A stretch of DNA of 64,000 nucleotides, taken from NCBI GenBank assembly GCA_943787175.1, contig CALSLK010000002.1:62001-126000 (forward strand). Reading direction: 5' to 3'. Positions 1 through 7,827 of the stretch are shown piece by piece. Below the pieces are notes generated by a model. That model saw only the letters and a list, made by a program, of their open reading frames with translations, did not search any database and was not told the DNA's origin. Source of the DNA: an uncultured Alphaproteobacteria bacterium (GTDB lineage: Bacteria > Pseudomonadota > Alphaproteobacteria > SP197). A program made the translations under genes and the position numbers. Numbering within the stretch: position 1 is the first letter of the stretch; each line of letters starts with the position of its first letter.

Positions 1-189
1 GAGGAACTCGAGGTGACCGTGTGCATGGCCGGTCTCGCCTTCGGCGGTCGAACGGAACACGGCGGCAACGTCGTTGAAGCCTTCAACGTCGGCCTTCTGT
101 GCGAAATAGAGGTAACGGCGATTGGCCTGGCTCTCGCCGGCGAATGCTGCTTTCAGATTGTCTTCGGTCTTGCTGCCACCTAGCGACAT
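1..189 (-). CDS. Rubrerythrin, N-terminal part (runs off left edge)
   Basis: Only the first 63 codons are inside the window. The protein starts MSLGGSKTEDNLKAAFAGES, followed by NRRYLYFAQKAD and then TAEGETGHAHGHLEFL. This is the first half of a rubrerythrin ferritin-like four-helix bundle: Glu in AGES and the E..H pair in EGETGH are the expected diiron ligands. Rubrerythrins detoxify peroxide in the cytoplasm. The gene follows irr in the same direction, behind a terminator-like hairpin and an Irr/Fur-type palindrome, which suggests iron- or peroxide-responsive control. The C-terminal half, including any rubredoxin domain, cannot be judged. Confidence 0.85.
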   Translation of the reverse strand, partial: MSLGGSKTEDNLKAAFAGESQANRRYLYFAQKADVEGFNDVAAVFRSTAEGETGHAHGHLEFL

Positions 190-296
190 GGGTTTCTCCC
201 TTTCCCGTGACGCCCCTTGCCGGGGTCGTCATGTCGCAACACCATTGTGATGCGACGGTTGAACTGACTGGATGGAGTATCAGCACTCCACACCTT

Positions 297-321
297 CTTA
301 CTTGGAATAGTTCTAAGTAAG
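297..321. promoter_or_regulatory. Irr/ICE-like palindrome upstream of rubrerythrin
   Basis: Two 11-base arms, CTTACTTGGAA (297-307) and TTCTAAGTAAG (311-321), are inverted repeats with one mismatch around a TAG centre. The core fits the pattern TTnGAAnnnTTCTAA, close to the iron-control element bound by Irr in alphaproteobacteria (known motif: TTAGAA, three bases, TTCTAA). It lies about 108 bases upstream of the rubrerythrin start and just past the irr terminator, so it is the likely operator of the rubrerythrin gene. Binding is inferred. Confidence 0.6.
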
Positions 322-340
322 TTTCAAGGTATCGGGACAG

Positions 341-380
341 AAAAAGCGCCAGCTCCGCGGCGACGGATCAGCTCTGGCGC
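341..380 (-). terminator. Rho-independent terminator of irr
   Basis: Read on the reverse strand, GCGCCAG (374-380) pairs with CTGGCGC (346-352), and five T residues follow (341-345). The upstream arm overlaps the last codons of irr, so termination would occur right after the gene. This separates irr from the downstream rubrerythrin gene. Confidence 0.65.
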
Positions 381-796
381 GGTGTGATCCGGATAACGAC
401 ATCAACACCAGCAATCTCTGTACCGGCGGGTGGCAGGGGCAGGTCGCCCACAGCGACACTGTCGGACGGAATATCCGTCAGGTCCTGGCTGGCTGTGTTG
501 AAGAAGTGATGGTGTGGCGCGGTGTTGGTATCGAAATAGGCGCGCCCGGAATCAACCACGACTTCGCGCAGCAGCCCGGCCCGGGTGAACTGATGCAACG
601 TGTTGTAGACCGTCGCCAGTGAAACCTGGATACCTTCCTGGAAGGCCTCGCGGTGCAGCACTTCGGCCGTGACGTGGCGGTCGCCGTCGCGGAACAGCAG
701 ATCTGCAAGCTCTTCACGCTGGCGCGTGGGCCGCATCCCGGCTTCACGCAGGCGCAGGCGCAGTTGGTCTGTGGTCATGGCGTCGGGTTTCATCAT
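368..796 (-). CDS. irr: Fur-family iron/heme response regulator Irr
   Basis: A protein of 142 residues with the Fur-family winged helix (residues about 15-85, including AGMRPTRQREELADLLF and SLATVYNTLHQFTRAGLL) followed by a dimerisation/metal domain containing YFDTNTAPHHHFF. The triple His (95-97) is typical of alphaproteobacterial Irr. Irr senses iron status through heme and controls heme synthesis and iron genes. An ICE-like palindrome lies just downstream, in front of rubrerythrin. Several in-frame ATGs (796, 793, 778) have no strong Shine-Dalgarno sequence, so the start is uncertain by a few codons. A PerR-like role cannot be excluded. Confidence 0.82.
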   Translation of the reverse strand: MMKPDAMTTDQLRLRLREAGMRPTRQREELADLLFRDGDRHVTAEVLHREAFQEGIQVSLATVYNTLHQFTRAGLLREVVVDSGRAYFDTNTAPHHHFFNTASQDLTDIPSDSVAVGDLPLPPAGTEIAGVDVVIRITPRQS

Positions 797-861
797 GCAG
801 GATCATATGGTGCTGTTATCTGGAATTACTACAAACTTGCCATCTGACGCAAGGCTGCCTG

Positions 862-1773
862 TTAGACTTGCCCGCCCCGCATGATCGCGATGGTGCGGGC
901 AACGCCCTGGGCAAGACCGACATGGGTTCGCGGCCCGATCAGGGCTTCCAGAGGTCCGATGTCGGAGGCCAGTGGCTCGCGAAAGCCGCGGTCGCTCTGG
1001 GGTTCAAGGATCTCACATTCGGGAATCTGTTGTTTCAGCACTGCAATCAGATCGGCCTCGTCAGTCACCTCGGTGGTAAGATCACAGGCGTGGCTGCCTT
1101 CCACATCAAGGGCGGCACAATTGCAAAACGCGTCGGCAATCTCTTCAACATACTCGACCCGATGCCGCCAGCGCGTGGTGAGCTGATGGGGCCTGCCTGC
1201 CACGACGTCGGCGATGGCCGCGTTGACGAATGCCGTGGCGCCAACCTCTCGCCCAGGCCCGTAAACCACGGCGGGGCGCAGACCGATGCTGGCAATGCCG
1301 CGATCGCGCCAGCGTGTTGCACTGTACTCCTCGTTCCAGTGTTTGAAGGTTCCATAGACCGTGAACAGCGTACCGTCGGCTGCACGCGCTGTTGCGGCAC
1401 CTGAACTGGCATAGACGACATGGGCGCAACCGGCATCAGCAGCAGCTTCCATGACGTTGATGTGACCAATGACATCGATCTTTGCACCGGTCACAGGGTC
1501 GTCCTTGCAAACCGGGATCAGAACGGCGGCCAGATGGATCACCCGGTCGGGCCGCGCGTCCCCGATGACCCTGGCGACAGTTTCCGTGTCGGCAATGTCC
1601 CCACTGGTCCAGGTCACGCGGTCCGCAGCTTCGCCGCCGGCAATGCGCAGCAGTTTGGTGTCATCGGCGGTGCGATCAAAGGCCGTTACGTTCCAGCCTT
1701 CTTCCAGCAACTGTTTGGTGACCCAGGAGCCCAGAAAACCTGCGGCACCGGTGACGACTATGGAACGCGACAT
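862..1773 (-). CDS. NAD(P)-dependent epimerase/dehydratase (extended SDR)
   Basis: About 303 residues. The start ATG at 1773 was chosen because CCAGGAGGTCATC precedes it; a longer upstream frame lacks this signal. The N-terminus SRSIVVTGAAGFLGSWVTKQLL carries the Rossmann TGxxGxxG motif, and the catalytic YxxxK is seen as VYGTFKHWNEEY (Y-x3-K). The family acts on nucleotide-sugar or small carbonyl substrates; nothing nearby fixes the substrate. It is divergent from the FAD oxidase gene, with 68 bases between the starts. Confidence 0.8.
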   Translation of the reverse strand: MSRSIVVTGAAGFLGSWVTKQLLEEGWNVTAFDRTADDTKLLRIAGGEAADRVTWTSGDIADTETVARVIGDARPDRVIHLAAVLIPVCKDDPVTGAKIDVIGHINVMEAAADAGCAHVVYASSGAATARAADGTLFTVYGTFKHWNEEYSATRWRDRGIASIGLRPAVVYGPGREVGATAFVNAAIADVVAGRPHQLTTRWRHRVEYVEEIADAFCNCAALDVEGSHACDLTTEVTDEADLIAVLKQQIPECEILEPQSDRGFREPLASDIGPLEALIGPRTHVGLAQGVARTIAIMRGGQV

Positions 1774-1841
1774 GATGATGACCTCCTGGGGCGAAGAAAT
1801 TTGCCTACCACGGCGAAACGGATCGGGCCACACTTCGACCC

Positions 1842-3233
1842 ATGACAACACTGACCTCCGAATTTCTCAACGCCCTCGCCACCGTCGTGGATGCGGGTGC
1901 AGTACGTGCCGGCAATGTCACCGAAACGCTCGACCCCGGCTTCGACAAGGCCAATCTGGATGCTGATGTCGTGGTCTTTCCCAAAAGCACGGAACAGGTC
2001 TCTGCAACGGTCCGACTGTGTTCCGAGCATGGTGTGGCCCTGGTGCCCCAGGGCGGACGAACCGGGCTGGCTGGTGGCGCGCGATCGCAAACCGGGCAGG
2101 TCGTCATCGACATGACCCGGATGAATCAAATGCTTGATCTCGATAGCCAGGGCGGCACGGCGCTGGTTGAAGCCGGCGTGGTGCTTTCTGCGGTACAGGC
2201 GGCTGCCGGCGAACATGGCCTTTCCACCGGCATCGATCTTGCCGCCCGAGACAGTGCCACCATCGGCGGCATGATCTCGACCAATGCCGGGGGTATCGAA
2301 GCCTTTCGCTACGGCACCACGCGCCACCGTGTTCTGGGCATGGAAGTCGTGTTGGCTGACGGCACCGTGCTTTCGGATCTCAAACGGGTTGTGAAGGCTA
2401 ACGAAGGTTATGACCTCAAGCAGCTTCTGATCGGTGCCGAGGGAACCCTGGGGGTCGTGACGTCGGCCGTGCTGGCGCTGGTGCCGCAAGATCGTGATGC
2501 CGTCACCGCGCTGGTTTCCTGCCCCAGGGCTGACGACGCGCTCAGAATCTTCCGGCGTCTTCATGGGTCGCCCCGGGGAACCCTGCTGGCCTGCGAGATC
2601 ATGTGGCCGACCTATGCCCGCATGACGGCAGCGGCTCTTAAGCTCGACAACGTGGTGAACTTTGCTCCCGATGATGATCTTTTCCTGCTGGTCGAATTTG
2701 CGGCATCAGACGCCGAGGCCGGGCAGATGGCTCTTGAGGAACTCCTTGCCGACGCACTGGAAGCCGAAGAGGCCAGCGATGCCGTGATTGCCAAGAGCGG
2801 CGAGGAACGCCGTCGTATGTGGCAGGTTCGCGAGGACAGCTTTGAAGCTGACAAATCCCTGCCGCACGGCTTCTGGTACGACATCTCGGTGCCCCATGCG
2901 CACATGCAGACCTATACCGATGGCCTGTTCGCCAGGATGGCGGCAATCGACCCTGCTATGGTCGTTCTGATGTTCGGCCATCTGGGCGATGGCAACCTGC
3001 ATCTTACCGTCACCAGGGGCACGCCGATGCCTGATCTACACGATGCTGTCGATCACGCCATGTTTGATGGCCTGCAGGCCATTGGCGGCTCTTTCAGTGC
3101 CGAACATGGTGTCGGACTGGAGAAACGCGGCCATCTGGCCAGACTGGGTCAGCCTGAACTTCTCGAAGCCATGCGGGCGGTCAAACAGGTTCTCGACCCC
3201 AAGGGGATCATGAACCCCGGCAAGGTCTTGTGA
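1842..3233 (+). CDS. FAD-linked oxidase (D-2-hydroxyacid dehydrogenase, GlcD/D2HGDH-like)
   Basis: A protein of 463 residues with a PCMH-type FAD-binding half (PQGGRTGLAGGA near residue 66, then IGGMISTNAGG) and the C-terminal FAD-oxidase cap ending in FSAEHGVGLEKRG and a DPKGIMNPGKVL tail. This is the arrangement of soluble D-2-hydroxyglutarate, D-lactate and glycolate dehydrogenases. The HLGDGNLH motif in the cap supplies His ligands for the catalytic metal in this family. It heads a forward run with the MaoC-like, ligase and deacetylase genes. The exact substrate is not deducible. Confidence 0.85.
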   Translation: MTTLTSEFLNALATVVDAGAVRAGNVTETLDPGFDKANLDADVVVFPKSTEQVSATVRLCSEHGVALVPQGGRTGLAGGARSQTGQVVIDMTRMNQMLDLDSQGGTALVEAGVVLSAVQAAAGEHGLSTGIDLAARDSATIGGMISTNAGGIEAFRYGTTRHRVLGMEVVLADGTVLSDLKRVVKANEGYDLKQLLIGAEGTLGVVTSAVLALVPQDRDAVTALVSCPRADDALRIFRRLHGSPRGTLLACEIMWPTYARMTAAALKLDNVVNFAPDDDLFLLVEFAASDAEAGQMALEELLADALEAEEASDAVIAKSGEERRRMWQVREDSFEADKSLPHGFWYDISVPHAHMQTYTDGLFARMAAIDPAMVVLMFGHLGDGNLHLTVTRGTPMPDLHDAVDHAMFDGLQAIGGSFSAEHGVGLEKRGHLARLGQPELLEAMRAVKQVLDPKGIMNPGKVL

Positions 3234-3282
3234 ATCTATCGAATCAGATACCTAACTTGTTCGGCCCAGGAGACGTGAACCG

Positions 3283-3771
3283 ATGCATTCCGATGTGATG
3301 ATCCAGAATCTTCTTGATGCCGATCCAATGGTGTCGGACTGGATGACGATCGAGCAGGCCGACACCGACCTCTTCGCCAAGCTGACCGACGACGAAGACC
3401 CCATGCACAATGACCCGGAATGGGCCGCTACGACCCATTGGGGTGGTACCATCGTGCAGGCCGCCCATGTGCTGTCGCTGGGTGTGGGGCAGGTGACGTC
3501 GTTGCCCGTGCAGACCGTTTCCGATGGCGGGCACTATGTACTGAACTACGGCTATGATCGGGTCCGGGTGGTCGCGCCGCTAAGGGTAGGCCACCCCTTC
3601 CGCTATTACGGCAAGATTGTCGATGTGCGGGCCAAGCCCGATGACGCTTATGTCATCAAGGTCAATGTCACCGTGGAAGTTCAGGGCCGGGACGAACCGT
3701 TCATGGTCTATGAAAGCCTGATTTACTGGGCGCAGAATCAGTCGATGGAAGAACCAGAGAAGGCGTCGTGA
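3283..3771 (+). CDS. MaoC/hotdog-fold dehydratase-like protein
   Basis: A protein of 162 residues. The segment FAKLTDDEDPMHNDPEWA matches the MaoC/NodN hydratase signature (F..lTgD.dpiH.D), with Asp and His as the expected catalytic pair. The remainder is consistent with a single hotdog domain (GTIVQAAHVLSLG helix). AGGAG lies 11 bases before the ATG. It ends 5 bases before an acyl-CoA ligase, so it probably handles an acyl-CoA or related thioester made by that enzyme. Hydration versus thioesterase activity is not resolvable. Confidence 0.7.
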   Translation: MHSDVMIQNLLDADPMVSDWMTIEQADTDLFAKLTDDEDPMHNDPEWAATTHWGGTIVQAAHVLSLGVGQVTSLPVQTVSDGGHYVLNYGYDRVRVVAPLRVGHPFRYYGKIVDVRAKPDDAYVIKVNVTVEVQGRDEPFMVYESLIYWAQNQSMEEPEKAS

Positions 3772-3775
3772 TGTC

Positions 3776-5413
3776 ATGACGATGCTTGATCAGTCCGCAG
3801 CCTGGCGCAGCAGACGCGAACAGGCGTTTGCTGCCGAAGCTCCGCATTCATTGGGCGCACTGCTCGAACGCGCTGCCCGTGACTATGGCGATACTACCGC
3901 CATCGACCTTTTCGAACGTGGCACAAGTTTGAGCTTTTCCCAATGGGACGACAAGTCCAGGCGCCTTGCCAGTGGGCTTCGTGACCTGGGTATCGAACGG
4001 GGCATGCATGTCGGTGTCCTGTTGCAGAACGTCGTAGAGTTCCCGGTGACCTGGCTGGCACTTGCACGCATGGGTGCGGTGATGGTGCCGATGAATCCCC
4101 GCTATACGTCCACCGAGCTCAACTATGTCATCACGGATGCGGAGATTCGGCATCTGGTGATCGGCTTTGAGTCGGTGGAGAAGATCGACGAGGTAAGGCG
4201 ACTCTGGCCCCAGACGGACCTTGATACGGTGATGGTCGTGGGTGATGGCGAACTACCTGAAGACTACACCGGCTGGAATGGTGTTCTTGAGAGTGGGTCG
4301 CCAGACTTTGTTCCTTCGCATCGGGTCGAACCGTCGGACCTGGCATCAATCCAGTACACCTCGGGCACCACCGGATTCCCCAAGGGTTGCATGCAGAGCC
4401 ATCGGTTCTGGCTGGTGTGCGGCTTCAATCAACATGTCATGCCCGAAGTCTTCACAACGGGATCGATTCTGGGCGAATCGCCGTTTTTCTATCTCGATGC
4501 CCTGCTCATGACGGCACGCAGCCTGTTCCAGGGTGCAACCCTGCTCCAGGCCGAGCGCATGAGCCTGCACAAGCACCACGGCCGCCTCGTCGATACCCAG
4601 TGCGAATGTGCCTTCGCCCCCGTGCTGAGTGACGAGCCGGGGCCGGAGGAACGTGAACACAGCATCAAGATGTTCATCTGCGTGGCCGGTTCGCCTCAGG
4701 AAAACGCAGAGATCGAGCGGCGTTATGGCGCGCCAGTGCGCGAGCTCTTTGGCATGACCGAAATCGGCATCGCGTTGGGCGTGCCTTACCACATTGACGA
4801 TCCAGCGATCATCGGAACCTGCGGGGTGCCCTATCCACTCTATGAGGCCAAGGTCATGGATGCTGCCGGGCAAACGTGCCCGAACGAGACGCCTGGTGAA
4901 CTATGGATTCGTGGCCCTGGCATCATGGAGGGCTACTGGAACAAGCCCGAGGTCAATGCCAGGAGCTTCTCGGACGGCTGGTTCCGCACCGGTGACATCT
5001 TTACGAGGACTACAGCCGGCTATTTCCGTTATGTCGGCCGCTTCAAGGACATGATCAAACGCAGCGGCGAGAACATTTCGGCAGTCGAAGTCGAAACTGT
5101 GATGCGTCAGTTCCGGCAGATCGAAGAGATCGCCGTCATTCCGGTCAAACACCGGGTCCGTGGTGAGGAGGTGAAGGCCTTCATCACGCTGGATCCCAAG
5201 GTAAGCGTTGCAACGTTTGATTACGCCGCGCTGCATGCCCACTGCACCGAACATCTGGCCTCGTTCAAAATCCCTCGCTACATCGAGATCATTGAGGCGT
5301 TCGATCACACGCCCTCGGCCAAGATCAAGAAGAACGATCTGATCGCCAGCAATAGCCTGAAGGGCGACTGGGACTACACGACGAATGCCAGGGTTGAAGT
5401 GGAGGTAACGTGA
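3776..5413 (+). CDS. AMP-forming acyl-CoA synthetase/ligase
   Basis: A protein of 545 residues of the ANL superfamily. The P-loop motif is IQYTSGTTGFPKGCMQSH (about 190-207), followed by the A5-type motif ELFGMTEIG and the hinge/A8 region GWFRTGDIF...YFRYVGRFKDMIKRSGENIS. The C-terminal domain has the acyl-activating Lys in PSAKIKKNDL. It activates a carboxylic acid to acyl-AMP and then acyl-CoA. Its stop overlaps the start of the polysaccharide deacetylase gene (TGATG), so translation is probably coupled. Substrate chain type is unknown. Confidence 0.85.
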   Translation: MTMLDQSAAWRSRREQAFAAEAPHSLGALLERAARDYGDTTAIDLFERGTSLSFSQWDDKSRRLASGLRDLGIERGMHVGVLLQNVVEFPVTWLALARMGAVMVPMNPRYTSTELNYVITDAEIRHLVIGFESVEKIDEVRRLWPQTDLDTVMVVGDGELPEDYTGWNGVLESGSPDFVPSHRVEPSDLASIQYTSGTTGFPKGCMQSHRFWLVCGFNQHVMPEVFTTGSILGESPFFYLDALLMTARSLFQGATLLQAERMSLHKHHGRLVDTQCECAFAPVLSDEPGPEEREHSIKMFICVAGSPQENAEIERRYGAPVRELFGMTEIGIALGVPYHIDDPAIIGTCGVPYPLYEAKVMDAAGQTCPNETPGELWIRGPGIMEGYWNKPEVNARSFSDGWFRTGDIFTRTTAGYFRYVGRFKDMIKRSGENISAVEVETVMRQFRQIEEIAVIPVKHRVRGEEVKAFITLDPKVSVATFDYAALHAHCTEHLASFKIPRYIEIIEAFDHTPSAKIKKNDLIASNSLKGDWDYTTNARVEVEVT

Positions 5414-6309
5414 TGGCCACGTGTGGTGACGAATCGGTTTCCATCTGGCTTCGGACCGACGATGAGATTCTCGCAGCCTTCCGAAAAGTCGAGGCCGGAC
5501 GCAGCCTCAAACCGGAAACATGGCCAAACAGAGCCAGAGTGGCCGTGGCACTGTCGGTCGATGTCGACAATCAGTCCGCCGAGGTTGTCGAAGGCAAGGG
5601 GCCCGCATTCGTCTCTCTGGGACATTATGGTGCGCGCCGGGGCCTGGAGAGGCTAATCGACGTGTTTGATCGACACTGCGTCCCCGCGACGTTCTTCATG
5701 CCTGCCATGAGCCTGATGAGTGAGCCCGGCATGGCGCAGGCGATTGCGCGGGCCGGCCATCACGAGATTGGGCTTCATGGCTGGGTCCATGAGTTGCCAA
5801 CCGATCTGACCAAAAGCCAGCACCGGAAGTTGCTCACCAAATCAGCCGATTGCCTCGAACGACTGACGGGAACCAGACCTGTGGGATATCGTGCACCCGC
5901 TGCTGTGGTTGCCGAACACACCTATCCGCTCCTGAAGGAGCTTGGCCTTCTCTACAGTAGTTCGCTGCTGAGTGATGATGTGCCGTTCGAGGTCAATCTC
6001 GACGGCGCACCTGACGGCATGATCGAAATTCCAATGTGCTTCGGGCTGGAAGACTCGCAGCTAGCGACCCCGTTCAGCGGGTTCGCGAATGCCTTCCCGC
6101 CAAGCGAGGTTTTGAAGATATTCAAAGATGAGTTCGATATCGCCTACGAGGAAGGTACCTGCGCTGTCATGGTGCTCCACCCTCATGTCAGCGGGCAACG
6201 TTCGCGCATCGGCGTGATTGACGCGTTCCTCGCCCATATGGCTTCCAAGCCGGACGTCTGGTTTGCAACCCATCAGCAGCTGGCAGAATGCGCCAGGCAG
6301 CAGCTCTGA
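5413..6309 (+). CDS. Polysaccharide deacetylase (NodB/CE4 superfamily)
   Basis: A protein of 298 residues. The ATG at 5413 overlaps the ligase stop and follows GGAGGT (5401-5406); a GTG one codon earlier is possible. CE4 motifs are visible: ALSVDVDN (motif 1 Asp pair), GLHGWVHE (motif 2 His residues) and GYRAPAAV (motif 3 Arg). These supply metal binding and base/acid catalysis for hydrolysis of N-acyl or related amide bonds. There is no signal peptide, so it probably works in the cytoplasm, as do PuuE/allantoinase-like members. The adjoining ligase suggests small-molecule rather than cell-wall chemistry. Confidence 0.8.
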   Translation: MATCGDESVSIWLRTDDEILAAFRKVEAGRSLKPETWPNRARVAVALSVDVDNQSAEVVEGKGPAFVSLGHYGARRGLERLIDVFDRHCVPATFFMPAMSLMSEPGMAQAIARAGHHEIGLHGWVHELPTDLTKSQHRKLLTKSADCLERLTGTRPVGYRAPAAVVAEHTYPLLKELGLLYSSSLLSDDVPFEVNLDGAPDGMIEIPMCFGLEDSQLATPFSGFANAFPPSEVLKIFKDEFDIAYEEGTCAVMVLHPHVSGQRSRIGVIDAFLAHMASKPDVWFATHQQLAECARQQL

Positions 6310-6337
6310 TCAAAGCGCCGCCCACCGGTTTTGCGCG

Positions 6338-7735
6338 TTACTGGCCGACCCGCAGGCGTTCCATCAACTGTGCCACCGTGGGTATGAAGCCGTCGGCATA
6401 CCAGGGATCACTGGCAAAGCGGTAGGCGTTGTGACCGGCAAACATCAGTTGGGTTTCGATGTCATCGCTGTGGCTGATGCTCTGCAGGGTCTTCTGGATG
6501 CAGAAGCTGCGGGGATCGGGTTTCTTGCCCGTGGTACCGCCTTCATCGCATTTCCAGTTCGAGAACCGGCACTGGGACAAACAACCCATGCATCCGACCT
6601 GATGGCTGCGGATCTGGTGTGACTTTTCAGGGGTCACAAAGACCAGGGTCGAATCGGGTGTTTTCAGTGGCTCGGTAAAGCCTGCCGCCAGCCAGTCGCG
6701 CACATGAACTTCATCATGTTCGGTCAGCCAGACGCCGCGGCCGCGCGGGCCAAACTTGAATTCCACGACATGGTCGCCGACCTCTTCGGTGGAATAGGCC
6801 ACCTGGCGATCGTTACGGCCCTTCAGCTCCATCAGGAAACTGTTCTCGACGGCTGAGGAATAGAATCCGGTCGGGCTGAAACGGTTGAGATAGATCTCAC
6901 CCTCGCGCAGGGTTGGAAGCCGGCGTTTCCAGGTGTCGGAAATCGGGCTTTCCTGGGTCAGCAGCGGCCGTGTGCCGAATTGAAAGCTGATCGGACCGAT
7001 CTCGGGGTTGTCGAGCCAGTGCTCCCACTCATCAATGCGCCAGACACCGCCAGCCATGACAATCGGGGTCTCATCAAGACCGCAGGCAATCATCACCTTG
7101 CGCAACGCCGCAACGCGGGGATATGGATCTTCGGGGACCTGAGGGTCCTCGACATTGGAGAGTCCGTTGTGACCTCCGGCGCGCCAAGGGTCTTCATAGA
7201 CCACGCCGCCGAGCCATTCGGGGAAACGGTGATAGGCCCGTTTCCAGAGGATCTGAAAAGCCCGGGCCGAGCTGATGATGGGATAGTAGTAGACGCCATA
7301 TTCGGCGCAGATCTGGGCCATCTTGTAGGGCATGCCCGCGCCACAGGTCACGCCGTTCACAACGCCCTTGGCGCCTTCGAGTACGCCATGGAGGATACGC
7401 TCGCAGCCGCCCATCTCCCACAGCACATTCATGTGGATCGCGCCGTTGCCACCTGAGATCTCGTGGGCAACCTGCGCCTGGTGGATGCCGCCCTTGATGG
7501 CATAGGCAACAAGCTCTTCGTGCCGGTCACGCCGACTCTTGCCATTGTAGACCTGATCGACCATCGCGCCGTCTTCGCCCGTGAAGTCGGCGTTGACCCC
7601 TGAGAAGGTTCCCACGCCGCCACTGGCGGCCCATGCGCCGGAGCTTTCGCCATTGGAAATAGCGATGCCCTTGCCGCCTTCCACCAGCGGAAGGGCTTCA
7701 CGTCCTGAAATTCGAATAGCGTTAAGCGATTTCAC
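6338..7735 (-). CDS. Nitronate monooxygenase-like FMN oxidoreductase
   Basis: About 465 residues from a GTG at 7735. This start is preferred over an upstream TTG at 7774 that lies inside the pnp terminator hairpin. The N-terminal half has the 2-nitropropane-dioxygenase TIM-barrel pattern (VEGGKGIAISNGESSGAWAA, HMNVLWEMGG, VTCGAGMPYK, PIVMAGGVW), which binds FMN. The C-terminus is unusual: CMGCLSQCRFSNWKC forms a Cys cluster that could hold a metal or Fe-S centre, followed by FCIQKTLQ. It may oxidise nitronates or other activated carbanions; the substrate is not known. Confidence 0.75.
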   Translation of the reverse strand: MKSLNAIRISGREALPLVEGGKGIAISNGESSGAWAASGGVGTFSGVNADFTGEDGAMVDQVYNGKSRRDRHEELVAYAIKGGIHQAQVAHEISGGNGAIHMNVLWEMGGCERILHGVLEGAKGVVNGVTCGAGMPYKMAQICAEYGVYYYPIISSARAFQILWKRAYHRFPEWLGGVVYEDPWRAGGHNGLSNVEDPQVPEDPYPRVAALRKVMIACGLDETPIVMAGGVWRIDEWEHWLDNPEIGPISFQFGTRPLLTQESPISDTWKRRLPTLREGEIYLNRFSPTGFYSSAVENSFLMELKGRNDRQVAYSTEEVGDHVVEFKFGPRGRGVWLTEHDEVHVRDWLAAGFTEPLKTPDSTLVFVTPEKSHQIRSHQVGCMGCLSQCRFSNWKCDEGGTTGKKPDPRSFCIQKTLQSISHSDDIETQLMFAGHNAYRFASDPWYADGFIPTVAQLMERLRVGQ

Positions 7736-7773
7736 ACCCTGTCCCGTCCTATTTCCCAGCCATCTTAACGACA

Positions 7774-7807
7774 ACGGCCGGACGGTAAAAGCATACCGCC
7801 CGGCCGT
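7774..7807 (-). terminator. Hairpin terminating the rimP-pnp operon
   Basis: A 14-base stem with a single mismatch (7774-7787 with 7794-7807) and a 6-base loop lies 20 bases beyond the pnp stop. The T-tract after it is poor (TGTCGTT), so it may act as a 3' end stabiliser or RNase block as much as an intrinsic terminator. Confidence 0.5.
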
Positions 7808-7827
7808 GTCGGTTCAACACCGATCAA

